Source: a virus
IMG/VR virus record: IMGVR_UViG_3300045996_001696
Coordinates: 1 to 35,450 of that record
Reading direction: 5' to 3' (one strand)
Length of the DNA stretch: 35,450 bases
The position numbers and the translations under genes were made by a program. Shown piece after piece: positions 1-8,271 of this stretch. The first letter of the stretch is position 1, and each line of letters starts with the position of its first letter. Below the pieces are notes generated by a model. That model was not told the origin of the DNA and did not search any database. It saw nothing but the letters and a program-made list of their open reading frames with translations.

Positions 1-312
1 ACCGGCACGAATACGCGTGGGCTGACCCCCCACGGTGAAGCGCAATCCGTGCACCGCGGTCACCACACGACGAGGCAGCGCGGGGTCGGCGTCCCGGGAG
101 TTGCGCTGCACCACCATGACGTCCATCGGGCGCGCCTGCTCCAACAGACCCGCGTCACCCAGCAGGCCCGGCGCCGGGGGCGCTTCGGCGATCACCACGC
201 ACGGAGGACGGGGATCGTCGGTGGCCGTCGCTCGGTAGACCGCGCGCCCCACGGCGCCCTCAGCGATGATCGCGGACCGGATACCGGCGAAGGTGGAGCT
301 GTGGTCGCTCAC
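1..312 (-). CDS. Partial structural gene, probable tail terminator or tail completion protein
   Basis: An open frame of 104 codons starts at a GTG and runs off the left edge of the window without a stop. The start overlaps the TGA of the preceding gene in a GTGA arrangement, which fixes it well. The visible protein begins MSDHSSTFAGIRSAIIAEG and has strong third-position GC. I do not recognise a diagnostic motif. It follows a connector, a head-closure-like protein and an HK97 gp10-like protein, and in siphophages that slot is usually the tail terminator. The function is therefore inferred from position only. The C-terminus is missing from the window. Confidence 0.6.
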   Translation of the reverse strand, partial: MSDHSSTFAGIRSAIIAEGAVGRAVYRATATDDPRPPCVVIAEAPPAPGLLGDAGLLEQARPMDVMVVQRNSRDADPALPRRVVTAVHGLRFTVGGQPTRIRAG

Positions 313-548
313 GTCGGGCTCGCCGCGTCACGGGCCGCTGAGGCCTCCTCTGCGGCCACGAACGCGGCGGCCACGGCGGACTGGTAGAGCCGCACGATGG
401 TGGCGTCCCCACGGTCCGCGCGGCGGGCCAGCGCCCCGATGGCGCGGGTGATGTTGCGCTTCTGCTCCTCGCCGCGCCGCCGGTTGTATCCCGGGACGGG
501 CTGGAAGCCATCGCGAGGAGAGGGCTCGGGTCGGAACGGTCCGGTCAT
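309..548 (-). CDS. Small hypothetical protein in the head-tail joining cluster
   Basis: This encodes 79 residues from an ATG that overlaps the upstream stop (ATGA), and its own stop overlaps the next start (GTGA). The N-terminal third is rich in Pro, Arg and Gly. Residues about 25-75 look helical, alanine-rich and charged. No family is recognised. Tight translational coupling on both sides to head-tail joining genes suggests a neck or assembly accessory role, which is inference. Confidence 0.65.
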   Translation of the reverse strand: MTGPFRPEPSPRDGFQPVPGYNRRRGEEQKRNITRAIGALARRADRGDATIVRLYQSAVAAAFVAAEEASAARDAASPT

Positions 549-925
549 TCAGCACCTCGGGGAGTCCGACGGCCACGATCGATGCCCGCCTGGGTGGCCT
601 GTTGAATGAGGCCAGTGGCCCTGCCGCCCGCCCCGGACAATGCCGGACGGGCCGCCATGTAACGCGTTCCGGCCTCCAGGAACCCGGCGTAGAACGTGAA
701 GTTGCGAATTGTGAGGACTTTACCGAGTCCACGCACACGCCAATTTCGCATGTAGCGCCCGGTGCGGCGGTGCGCGGGCTGCCCTGGCCGGGATGCGGGG
801 GGATAGGGCTTCGAGACCTTGAGCTTCAGGTAGGTCTCGATCGGCTTGGCGGCGGCGGCCACACCGGCAGGAATGGCGCGCTCGCCCGCGGTCAGCGCGT
901 TGTAGACGGCACCCTCATTGGTCAC
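545..925 (-). CDS. HK97 gp10-like head-tail joining (neck) protein
   Basis: A 126-residue protein starting at GTG (MTNEGAVYNALTAGERAIP), coupled to the upstream stop through a GTGA overlap. The arrangement is typical of the HK97 gp10 family: a helical N-terminus, a TGRYMRNW segment, a beta-rich centre, and a FYAGFLEAGTRYMAARP segment near residues 85-105. Family members sit at the head-tail interface, and the neighbouring connector-like genes fit. Homology is recognised by eye, not by search. Confidence 0.7.
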   Translation of the reverse strand: MTNEGAVYNALTAGERAIPAGVAAAAKPIETYLKLKVSKPYPPASRPGQPAHRRTGRYMRNWRVRGLGKVLTIRNFTFYAGFLEAGTRYMAARPALSGAGGRATGLIQQATQAGIDRGRRTPRGAE

Positions 926-1311
926 CGGACCGACCCTTCGGGATCGGTGATGCGGTTGCACAGCAGCCGGGTGTGCGACGGGTTGGGCCGCACGCTTTCG
1001 ATCCGGAAAAGACCCTGCAACTGCGTCGGAAGACCCGACGACGGAGTCACCTCGATCTGGTCGCGGTGCGACACCGCCGTGTCGTTGCGGACCAGGACCA
1101 CCACGTCCGCGCTCTCGCCGCCTCGGTCGAGCTTGCGGGTGTCCGGTGACCCCAGGTACGCCTTGATCGACACCACCGGGGCGCCCGTGGTGGTCGGGAA
1201 GCCCTCGTCATTGGTGTCGTCCACGAGCTGGGACACCCGACGCAACAGCACGGTGTAGGTCAGAATCCAGTCCGGCGCCGGGAGCGGGAACAGCGGGTCC
1301 TCATAGCTCAC
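922..1311 (-). CDS. Head closure / head-tail stopper-like protein
   Basis: A 129-residue protein starting at GTG three bases after the upstream stop. The N-terminal half reads SYEDPLFPLPAPDWILTYTV, and the C-terminal half is beta-rich and ends in PSHTRLLCNRITDPEG. Length, composition and position between a gp6-like connector and a gp10-like neck protein match the small beta-barrel head-closure proteins of siphophages. No catalytic motif is expected. The identification rests mainly on gene order. Confidence 0.6.
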   Translation of the reverse strand: MSYEDPLFPLPAPDWILTYTVLLRRVSQLVDDTNDEGFPTTTGAPVVSIKAYLGSPDTRKLDRGGESADVVVLVRNDTAVSHRDQIEVTPSSGLPTQLQGLFRIESVRPNPSHTRLLCNRITDPEGSVR

Positions 1312-1314
1312 GTG

Positions 1315-1719
1315 TCACCACACAATCGGTGCGCCGGTGTAGGCGTTGCGCGAGGTCTTGCCCTTGGCCTTGTCCCAATAGTCGTCCGGGACGCAGGTGC
1401 CGTCCTCGGCCATGGCGTAGCCGGGCTTGCAGGGACCGCCGCCGCCGCCCCGGCCGCCCACGTTGCCGTGCGGGTTCCGTGAGCCGCCGCCCCGGCCGCC
1501 GCCCCCGCCGTAGTAGCTGCGCGGCACCATGGAGCCGTCCTCGGCCATCACGAAGCCTTCGCGCAGGCCCTTCTCGTAGTTGTTGCGGCGGTTGCGCGCG
1601 CGCTCTTCCGGGCTGGGGATGAGTCCCGGGGGAATCGCGGACGCGCTGGTCTCATTCGGTGCGTTGAACGGGTTCGACGACGCCGAGCCCCACGGGTCCT
1701 TCTTCTTCTTCTGCGCCAT
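1315..1719 (-). CDS. Glycine-rich hypothetical structural protein with MAEDG repeats
   Basis: A 134-residue protein with a lysine-rich start (MAQKKKKDPWGS) and a long Gly/Arg tract at about 70-95. Two related repeats are visible, MAEDGSMVPRSYYG and MAEDGTCVPDDYWD. Its low-complexity, basic character and its SNPF segment recall the disordered protein at 18614-19486, which has GNPF and GNPY segments. It lies between the connector and head-closure genes. I do not recognise a family; a flexible virion-associated or assembly role is a guess. Confidence 0.65.
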   Translation of the reverse strand: MAQKKKKDPWGSASSNPFNAPNETSASAIPPGLIPSPEERARNRRNNYEKGLREGFVMAEDGSMVPRSYYGGGGGRGGGSRNPHGNVGGRGGGGGPCKPGYAMAEDGTCVPDDYWDKAKGKTSRNAYTGAPIVW

Positions 1720-1723
1720 GGGA

Positions 1724-2347
1724 TTAGCGAATCACGAGTCGGTTCAACGCGGCTCGCAGCGCACGCATCTCAGTACCGGAGAACGGGCCCACCGCGCCCT
1801 GGTCGAGATACGCCTGCCCCTGGTAGGACACGCTGGTGCCCTCCACCGAGTAGTTCGTCATCGCGCCGGAAGCAGCAGCGGCCGGGGTAAGGATGTCGCG
1901 GGCGACGGCCTTGGCGATCGTCGCGGTCACCAGCGGGTGGGTGGGGTTGTCCCCGGCGGTGTAGGTGATCTCGACCGGGTCGTAGGTGGGCACTACGAGG
2001 GTCTGAGGGCCTTCGTAGCCGAACGCCAGGGTGAGGTCCCGGTCGGCGCCCCAGTGGGGCTTGGCGACCACGGAGATGACCTGCTGCACCGGCAGCTTGG
2101 TGAGGTGGACCCGGGCCCCGTAGTACGAGGTGAGCGTCGAGTAGCCGTTCTGGGCGGTCGAGGCGTATCCCGGGGCCGGGATCGGGTGGATGGTCTCCAC
2201 GAACTGCTGCACGGCCACGATCCGCTTGACCGCTGCCTCCAGCATGTTCGTGTAGGCCGCGATCTGCGTGGTGGCGAACGCCTGCTCCTCGGTGGTGAGG
2301 GCGCGCCGGACGTGCGCAGCGACGTCGTTGGGCGTGGCGACAGGCAT
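1724..2347 (-). CDS. gp6-like head-tail connector (adaptor)
   Basis: A 207-residue protein that starts at an ATG overlapping the upstream TGA (TGATG). The N-terminal half is helical (ATPNDVAAHVRRALTTEEQA and following). The C-terminal half has a VTATIAKAVARDIL helix followed by a YSVEGTSVSY strand and a final helix ending ALNRLVIR. This layout is characteristic of HK97 gp6 or SPP1 gp15 type adaptors, which dock below the portal. Its distance from the capsid genes, across some 15 kb of fibre genes, is unusual. Confidence 0.7.
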   Translation of the reverse strand: MPVATPNDVAAHVRRALTTEEQAFATTQIAAYTNMLEAAVKRIVAVQQFVETIHPIPAPGYASTAQNGYSTLTSYYGARVHLTKLPVQQVISVVAKPHWGADRDLTLAFGYEGPQTLVVPTYDPVEITYTAGDNPTHPLVTATIAKAVARDILTPAAAASGAMTNYSVEGTSVSYQGQAYLDQGAVGPFSGTEMRALRAALNRLVIR

Positions 2348-2940
2348 CAGTTGTCAGCTCCCAAAGTGATGAGCGAACCCCGCTGGCGCGGAACGCGCGG
2401 ATCAACGTCACTGATGACCATGTCCATCCACCACATCTGCGCACTGGGCGCGGCCGCAGTGGTGATGAAGTTGACCGAATCGGTGCTGTAGGAGCATTGC
2501 ATATCTCCTAGAGCATCCGTTTTATTCGGCACAGTAACTGGCCCCACGACGCGGCTAGTTCCTCCCGTGCCGGTGGTGAAATAGTTTGTGGTTTCCAGCC
2601 AGCGCGTCGCTCGAATGCACAAACGATGGTAACTTTGATAAGTCAGCGTGGCGGAATACTCCATTTTCAGCGGAGTGCCGAACGTGAAATCTTTCCAGCC
2701 AGAGGTACTGCCCAAGGAGAAGGTGCCGCTGGCCTTGAGCGTGCCGAGCGTGCCAGCATTGTTCTGCATCTGCCACACCTGAAACTGCACGGTCTGTGAC
2801 GTGGTGTCCGGGCGGCGGAAACGAACCCCCGTCAGCCAGCACGTCTGATTGGTGCGGACTTCGAGGCCGATATTGAGAGGACCGTCGGTGCGCGTGCTGG
2901 CCGTCGTGGTCGCGCTATTGAACAGCGTGTAGCTAGTCAT
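2347..2940 (-). CDS. Beta-rich fibre-associated protein of unknown function
   Basis: A 197-residue protein starting at an ATG that overlaps the upstream stop (TAATG). It is Thr/Ser-rich and predicted all-beta. A LEVRTNQTCWLTGVRFRRP segment near residue 26 resembles jelly-roll domains that recur in phage and bacterial surface proteins, and it resembles the C-terminal region of the 884-residue fibre at 11181. It ends the fibre block before the connector genes. A role in virion surface binding is inferred. Confidence 0.65.
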   Translation of the reverse strand: MTSYTLFNSATTTASTRTDGPLNIGLEVRTNQTCWLTGVRFRRPDTTSQTVQFQVWQMQNNAGTLGTLKASGTFSLGSTSGWKDFTFGTPLKMEYSATLTYQSYHRLCIRATRWLETTNYFTTGTGGTSRVVGPVTVPNKTDALGDMQCSYSTDSVNFITTAAAPSAQMWWMDMVISDVDPRVPRQRGSLITLGADN

Positions 2941-3920
2941 TAGGTCTCCCAGCTTGCGCTGATGAGAAACCAGGCCGACTCACGCGCCGACCAATACATG
3001 CCCGCGAGCAGCATCATGCCGGGAAGCAACGTAATGGGCAGCGTTGCCCCGGACAGATTCGTCATACTGAAGGTCACGGTGTAGGAGACCGCCGTCGTAT
3101 TGCGAACCTCGACGCGCATGGCGAAACCATCGGGGGCATTGATCGGTCCCGCGAAGGTCGCGTTCCCGCTGATCGACACCGCGTGGGAGGCACCGAGCGC
3201 CGCGTCGAGGGTGATCGTCCCCGAGAAGGGGCCCGAGACGGCGATCGGCTTGGTCTGACGAGGCAGGTTCGCCTGGGGCACCAGGTTGGAGCCGTCGAGC
3301 GGGGCCACCCCGTTGGCGGAGTCGCGCATGTTGCCCTGGAGCGCCGTGCCCGCTGTCGTCCCGTAGGCCACCGCGAAGGTCCGGTTCGCGGTGAGGTTGC
3401 CGCCCCCGGTCAGGCCGGTGCCCGCGGTGAGCACGAGGCTGGTGCCGACCTTGTTGGGCACCGTGGGAGCTGCGGCCGTGCCGCCGAGGTCCCCGGCGAG
3501 CTGCACGATGCCCTTCGTGGTGGTCGTGGCATCCACGATCGTGCCCCCGCCGCTGGCGGCGGAGATGGTGATGGTGTCGCCCCCATCGTCGACCGTCACG
3601 GTGACGTTCGAGCCGCCCACCAGGGCCACGCCCATGATGTCGCGGACCTGCTCGGCGTCCATCGTGGCCGGAGGGGTGCCGGGCACGTAGGCCGAGCCGT
3701 TCCACACCGGAGTCTGACCATTCGTGGTCGGCGTCCCGGTGTGCATGTCCCACTTGCCGAACCGGGTGTCGTTGCCCTGGGCCACGGTGCCGGTGGTGGT
3801 GCCGTAGGCCACGGCCAGGGTGCGGTCAGCGGTGAGGTCGCCGCCGCCACTCAGGCCGGTCCCGGCGATGACCTGACGGGCGGCATCGACCACCGCCGTG
3901 GTGGAACCAATACGTGGCAT
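2940..3920 (-). CDS. Mosaic phage fibre protein
   Basis: A 326-residue protein with two copies of the fibre motif GTGLsGGGdLtAdRTlaVaYGTT (near residues 20-42 and 163-185), each followed by TALQGN or VAQGND-like segments. A GGTaAAPTVPN linker lies between them. The final ~90 residues form a domain shared with neighbouring fibres: a MRVEVRN strand, an aromatic YTVTFSM strand, and a terminal W near the end. Such repeats form trimeric shafts in tail or head fibres. It is directly downstream of the subtilase gene. Confidence 0.8.
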   Translation of the reverse strand: MPRIGSTTAVVDAARQVIAGTGLSGGGDLTADRTLAVAYGTTTGTVAQGNDTRFGKWDMHTGTPTTNGQTPVWNGSAYVPGTPPATMDAEQVRDIMGVALVGGSNVTVTVDDGGDTITISAASGGGTIVDATTTTKGIVQLAGDLGGTAAAPTVPNKVGTSLVLTAGTGLTGGGNLTANRTFAVAYGTTAGTALQGNMRDSANGVAPLDGSNLVPQANLPRQTKPIAVSGPFSGTITLDAALGASHAVSISGNATFAGPINAPDGFAMRVEVRNTTAVSYTVTFSMTNLSGATLPITLLPGMMLLAGMYWSARESAWFLISASWET

Positions 3921-3929
3921 CCCGGCCCC

Positions 3930-5111
3930 CTAGAGCACCATCAACATGGCGTTGTTGTTGGCCTTGTAGAAACCGGAGCCAATCAACGCGTCGTTCAAAG
4001 AGAAGGCGCCGCCGCCCTGAAGGTCAGAGCCCTGACCGGTGTTCCGGCGGAACGTCTTCAAGGAAGCAAAAGCGCTCTTGGACGTCGTCCGCCCACCGGT
4101 CTGGAACCGGGCGCACAGTTGCAGCATGTGGGGGGTGGAGGCCGAGGTCCCCGACCACTGCAACAGAGATGCCTGCGGCGACAGCGAATTCACCAAGACA
4201 CCCGGCCCCACCCCCGTGGCCAGGGACGAGAAGTTACTGAACGAGGCCTTGGTGTCGGTGACCTCATCGAAAGCGATAGAGGACGCGACGCAATCCGGGT
4301 GCGTCTGTGAATGCCACGACGGATAAGCGAGCTGGTTGAGGCTGTCGTTTCCTGCCCCGGCGAACAGTACACAATCGAACTGGCTCATGTAATTCAAGAC
4401 GTCGGTGTACACCGAACTGGCCTGATATCCCGCGAAGCTGTAGTTGATGAGCTTCGCGCCGTTCTGCGCAGCCCACCGGACACCCGCAGCAAACAGCGTG
4501 TCAGTGGACTTCCCGTCGGCACGGGTGATCAGCGCGTCCAGCAGCCGCCCCCCATACGGGACAGCATTGGGCGCCACCAGGCAGCCGTGATTCTGGTCCG
4601 GGAACTTCTCCCCCGACGGCAGGTCGCCCAGGATGGTGCGCCCCACCAGCGTGTAACCCATGTAGTTGCGCACGGCGGACGTGGTGCCCTGGTCGAGCAC
4701 CGCGATCGTGATGTCGCGGCCGTGGAGTTCGCTGATGCGGGGGAAGTCCGCGCGCATGTAGGCGAAGGTGCGGTCGCTGGGGATCCCCACAGGGCTGATT
4801 GCCGTGGCTGAGGTCTCCACTGACGGGGCCAGCTCGACCACGTCACCCACCGGGTAGGTCACCGTCTCCGGCTCGATGTAGCGCAGATTGGAGGCCTCGG
4901 AGAACCGGTCGGCTTCCTCGGGGGTCAGAGTGACCGCGTAGGTGCACTCCGACCCGACCGGGAACTCCTCGTCATCGTCGTCGGTGTCCGCCCCGATCAC
5001 GTCGATGAAGCCTTTGTCGTCCTCGGGGGTGAGGATGCTGTGCGCGATGTCCCGCTCGGCCGCCGGAATCTTCACGACGCCCACGTTGTAGCGGCGCCGG
5101 TCGGGGATCAT
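3930..5111 (-). CDS. Subtilisin-like (S8) serine protease within the fibre gene block
   Basis: A 393-residue protein from an ATG that overlaps the upstream stop (ATGA). The whole S8 triad is visible: Asp140 in IAVLDQGT, His175 in NHGCLVA, and Ser323 in SGTSASTPHM. The oxyanion Asn255 lies in AGAGND. Residues about 55-90 (CTYAVTLTPEEADRF and after) resemble an inhibitor I9-type prodomain, so the enzyme is probably made as a self-processing zymogen. I see no signal peptide. Its position between two fibre genes suggests a virion-associated protease, acting on host surface proteins or on fibre maturation. That role is inference; the protease assignment is strong. Confidence 0.9.
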   Translation of the reverse strand: MIPDRRRYNVGVVKIPAAERDIAHSILTPEDDKGFIDVIGADTDDDDEEFPVGSECTYAVTLTPEEADRFSEASNLRYIEPETVTYPVGDVVELAPSVETSATAISPVGIPSDRTFAYMRADFPRISELHGRDITIAVLDQGTTSAVRNYMGYTLVGRTILGDLPSGEKFPDQNHGCLVAPNAVPYGGRLLDALITRADGKSTDTLFAAGVRWAAQNGAKLINYSFAGYQASSVYTDVLNYMSQFDCVLFAGAGNDSLNQLAYPSWHSQTHPDCVASSIAFDEVTDTKASFSNFSSLATGVGPGVLVNSLSPQASLLQWSGTSASTPHMLQLCARFQTGGRTTSKSAFASLKTFRRNTGQGSDLQGGGAFSLNDALIGSGFYKANNNAMLMVL

Positions 5112-6292
5112 GGCTCCACCGTGTAGCTGACCATCATCCAGCGGCCCGCGCGGGCGCTGTAGACGAGACCGATCAGGGCGAACCGACCGCTTTGCAGGGT
5201 CATCGGGAGGTTCTGACCCGAGCCGTTCGAGATGCCCCCGGTGGTGGTGACCGTCCGGGTGAAACCGGAAGGGCAGTACACCTCGATCCGCAACGCCTGC
5301 TGATCGGTGGGACTGGTCGGCGGCGCGAGGGTGATGTTGCCGTTCGCGGTGATCGCCTGGAGATTCCCCGCTGATGCATTCAGGGTGACGGTGCCGCTGC
5401 CGGTGACCGTGACCGGCGACCCCTTGTCGACCTTGTTGTTGAGCGCGACCTGAGTGGCGCTCGAAATGGGCTTGTTGACGTCGCTGGTGTTGTCGACGTT
5501 GCTCAGGCCCAGCGTGGCCTTGGTGATCGAGTTGACCGCGGTCTGCGCGGTACCGAGCAATTCATATCGAGCATCGGCCTGCTCACGGGTCAGCCCGGTG
5601 CCGACGTTGCCGCCGCCCCCGGACGCCGACGAGTAGCTGATGTTGACCGACAGGACCAGCCAGATCGTGTCGATCTTGACGAACGTGGCACCCGCCCACT
5701 GGCCCACCAGCTCGGCATTGGCGTCGGAGTTGACCGGCCCGTCCCAGAACACCGAGTTGGCCGACGAGTCGACCTTGATGACGGTGATCAGGTCGCCGGT
5801 CTGAGCGGTCGGGTCCGGGGTCAGGGTGACTGGGCCGTCGGTGGCGTTGACCCGGACCAGCTCGCCGACCTCAGCGGTCACGTTCCCCGTGACCAACCGA
5901 GGCGTGTAGCGGTCGAGCTTGGCCCCCAGACCCGTGTCCAGGGCAACCTGGGTCGCCATGGGCTGGGCGAACCCCGGGTTCGGGTAGGTGCCGCCCAGCA
6001 CGCCCCCGGCGGGCCCGTAGGGGGTGGCCTCCGGCGGGCCCTCCTCCTCCAGTACGTCCAGGCGCTCGTCGAGCGCGATCAGGACCTCGTCGACCCGGTT
6101 CTTGAACTCCTCGTCGAGTCCACCGCCCCCGTCGACATCGGGCATCGACACCGACAGGACGGCCGAGCCGTCACCGAAGACGTCCTCGGGCCGGTACTCC
6201 GCGACCGCAGGCTGGACCTCGGCGTTGGGGGAGGTCACAGCATTGAAGACGACAGGGACGTCATCGGGAATCGGGATGGCGTAGAGAGTCAT
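5108..6292 (-). CDS. Mosaic phage fibre protein
   Basis: A 394-residue protein coupled by ATGA overlaps on both sides. The N-terminal ~120 residues, including an acidic VDEVLIALDERLDVLEEE helix, could form an attachment or coiled segment. A GGVLGGTYPNPGF motif follows, shared with the 884-residue fibre. Residues ~250-285 hold the shaft repeat LGLSNVDNTSDVNKP. The last ~80 residues are the shared C-terminal domain (LRIEVYCPSG, then a terminal W). I infer a trimeric fibre. It lies between a BppU-like adaptor and the subtilase. Confidence 0.8.
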   Translation of the reverse strand: MTLYAIPIPDDVPVVFNAVTSPNAEVQPAVAEYRPEDVFGDGSAVLSVSMPDVDGGGGLDEEFKNRVDEVLIALDERLDVLEEEGPPEATPYGPAGGVLGGTYPNPGFAQPMATQVALDTGLGAKLDRYTPRLVTGNVTAEVGELVRVNATDGPVTLTPDPTAQTGDLITVIKVDSSANSVFWDGPVNSDANAELVGQWAGATFVKIDTIWLVLSVNISYSSASGGGGNVGTGLTREQADARYELLGTAQTAVNSITKATLGLSNVDNTSDVNKPISSATQVALNNKVDKGSPVTVTGSGTVTLNASAGNLQAITANGNITLAPPTSPTDQQALRIEVYCPSGFTRTVTTTGGISNGSGQNLPMTLQSGRFALIGLVYSARAGRWMMVSYTVEP

Positions 6293-6687
6293 CGCGTCAC
6301 GTCCTTGGTGACGGTGAGGTCGAGCTGCACCACCGTGTGCCGCCAGGCGGGCGCCCCGGAGTCGTCACTGGCGATCTCGATGTCGATGACCCCCGACCAC
6401 GGCCGAGGAATCTCGTTGTAGTCGGCGGGCAGAAGGTAGAGCTGCACGGTGGCGGTGTCCACGACCCGCCCGTTCGACAGCCGCACCTTCGCCGTGCCGA
6501 TGTTGACGCCGTGGCCGACGACGAATCCGTAGGTCACGTCTTCGCTGTCGATCGACGTCCTGGCCTGGGCCCGCACGTATTTGTTGTCGAGGTTCATCGC
6601 AGTGCCGTCGTCATTGACGATGGCCCAGATCGGGGAGCGCGCGGTATCGCCGTGACGTGTGGTCCACGACGACAGAATCGGCTCCAC
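6289..6687 (-). CDS. BppU-like baseplate/fibre adaptor domain protein
   Basis: A 132-residue protein starting at GTG with a GGGAGG ribosome binding site upstream. It contains WTTRHGDTARSPIWAIVNDDG, a form also present in the 215-residue protein at 13835 (WTVRHGDTAHSEVWAVLDADG). Both end in a beta-rich segment with a WSGV-(F/I)D-(V/I)EI core. This resembles the N-terminal domain of lactococcal phage BppU, which anchors receptor-binding proteins. It is immediately upstream of a fibre gene and overlaps it, consistent with an anchor for that fibre. Confidence 0.65.
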   Translation of the reverse strand: MEPILSSWTTRHGDTARSPIWAIVNDDGTAMNLDNKYVRAQARTSIDSEDVTYGFVVGHGVNIGTAKVRLSNGRVVDTATVQLYLLPADYNEIPRPWSGVIDIEIASDDSGAPAWRHTVVQLDLTVTKDVTR

Positions 6688-6746
6688 CCGTAACCTCCCA
6701 CGTCCGCCTGCGCGGCCAGGCTACGAGACCTGGCAGATTCCCGTGC

Positions 6747-7541
6747 TCAGGACAAAAAGAACGACGATCCGATCGTGAGGCGGTTCGGCGCAGGTTCAGG
6801 CGGAGTCGGGTCCGCCTCCACGAGGGACGTCGCCAGCGACGTGCCACTGTGATAAACCGTGCCACCCGGAATGGTCTCGCGGTGGTAGAACCCGATCTTC
6901 CTATACGAATCGTCGGTACTCGCGTCGCCCTGCACGATCGACGGGCACGGCAGGGTGTAGGCGTTCAACACCTGCACGCCGTTCACCCACATCGAGACTT
7001 TGGTGGTGGCGGGCTGGTTCGAGAAGTTCTCGACGTAGTAGACGTAGTTGTACCAAGTCTGAAGCTCAAGGGGCATCAGGACCTGGGAATGCGCCCACGT
7101 ATTCGTCGGAGCACCGGCGTCAACCGATCGAATGAGCCCGTTGCCGCCGGTCAGATACAGTGAATTGTTCATCGCCTCGAAAGCGATGGGCGGGGACCAG
7201 CTCCCCCACGCCTGGTGAATCTGCTCGAAGATTTGGTAGTCCGGCGGCGTCGACAGCGGGAAGTCCGAGCCGAAGTACACGGCATTGCCGAAGTAGTAGC
7301 TGTCCCCGTTGTTGAACGTCATGTGCTCGGGGTTCGCCTCATACCGGCGATAGTTGTTGGGGATCGTGAACTTTAACGAGTTCTCTGGACGTCCCCCCGG
7401 TGAGCCTACCGGGATCATCGGCCACGGCACGGTGGTGTCGTTGAACGTGCCCGCACCGTTCTGGCGCTGACTGCCGGACGAATTGAATCCGGCGAGGGTG
7501 CTGTTCGCCTGATTGAGGTCGGCTTTCCAGATCAGTGTCAT
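6747..7541 (-). CDS. Polysaccharide-lyase-like (heparinase-type fold) virion protein
   Basis: A 264-residue protein starting MTLIWKADLN, one base after the upstream stop. The order of features matches heparin lyase I-like jelly-roll proteins: an early SLKFTIPNNYRRYEANPEH segment, then YYFGNAVYFGSDFPL, a central W-rich region, KVSMWVNGVQV, and RKIGFYHRE near the C-terminus. These bind or cleave acidic polysaccharides. In a fibre cluster it may be a depolymerase or a carbohydrate-binding tip. I cannot confirm catalytic residues, so lyase activity is uncertain. Confidence 0.65.
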   Translation of the reverse strand: MTLIWKADLNQANSTLAGFNSSGSQRQNGAGTFNDTTVPWPMIPVGSPGGRPENSLKFTIPNNYRRYEANPEHMTFNNGDSYYFGNAVYFGSDFPLSTPPDYQIFEQIHQAWGSWSPPIAFEAMNNSLYLTGGNGLIRSVDAGAPTNTWAHSQVLMPLELQTWYNYVYYVENFSNQPATTKVSMWVNGVQVLNAYTLPCPSIVQGDASTDDSYRKIGFYHRETIPGGTVYHSGTSLATSLVEADPTPPEPAPNRLTIGSSFFLS

Positions 7542-7542
7542 A

Positions 7543-8271
7543 TCAAGCCATAAACGCGGCGGCGCGCACTGCTGTGCGGCGCGCCTCCGGCGGAGTCGGG
7601 TCAGGCGGGACGAACTCAGGGACAAAAGCGGCCGACCCTGCCCAATACAGAGTTGAGGAACTGGTGGCCGCAAACGTTGGGGTGGCTCCTCCATCTTCGA
7701 ACTCGTGCATGCTGATGAAAAAGTCGTTGAGGGTGGACGTGTGATACAGGTAGCGCCCATCAGCGATGACGGTGCCGGAGCCTCCGGTAATTCCCGAAGC
7801 GGTAACGGTGGTGCCCGTATAACGCGGCGCCCACCCGGCCACCACCACTCCTGGACCGGGCGCCGACAGCGACGGCACAGCGCACGACGTTGCATTCGTG
7901 GATGCGCCACCGACGAGAATGCCTGACGAGTCGGCACCGCTGAGTGCATACACGTGCAGGCACACCGTGCCGCCGTCGGTGATATTCGCGGTTACCGTCT
8001 CGGCACCGCCAGCGGCGGCCCTGCTTGCGATGATGGAGCGAGCCCGATAGGTGCTGGTGGACTCGCCGTTCTGTGTGTGATGCACGGTCCACCCGGTACC
8101 GGCCAGGGCTGGCATCGCGGTATTTCCGACGGGAGCGTAATCCGATCCGTAAACCACGAGCAGCAGATCAGTGGACTGCACTTCACTGCCAGTGGTGACC
8201 GAAGCCGTGCCGCTTGCCGTGCTACCGCTCCACGTGACGGTGCCGTACTTAGCCCGAACCGCGACGGCCAT
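7543..8271 (-). CDS. Beta-rich virion surface protein, paralogue of the next gene upstream
   Basis: A 242-residue protein starting MAVAVRAKYGTVTW at an ATG that shares one base with the upstream TAA. It is Ser/Thr/Gly-rich with LLLVVYGSDYAP early and GVVVAGWAPRYTG later. Its layout parallels the 226-residue protein at 8271-8951, which has LLIVFNGSERG in the equivalent place, so the pair probably arose by duplication. The C-terminal PPDPTPPEA linker recurs in the lyase-like protein at 6747 (DPTPPEPAP). The function is unknown; a receptor-binding or decoration role is inferred from context. Confidence 0.65.
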   Translation of the reverse strand: MAVAVRAKYGTVTWSGSTASGTASVTTGSEVQSTDLLLVVYGSDYAPVGNTAMPALAGTGWTVHHTQNGESTSTYRARSIIASRAAAGGAETVTANITDGGTVCLHVYALSGADSSGILVGGASTNATSCAVPSLSAPGPGVVVAGWAPRYTGTTVTASGITGGSGTVIADGRYLYHTSTLNDFFISMHEFEDGGATPTFAATSSSTLYWAGSAAFVPEFVPPDPTPPEARRTAVRAAAFMA

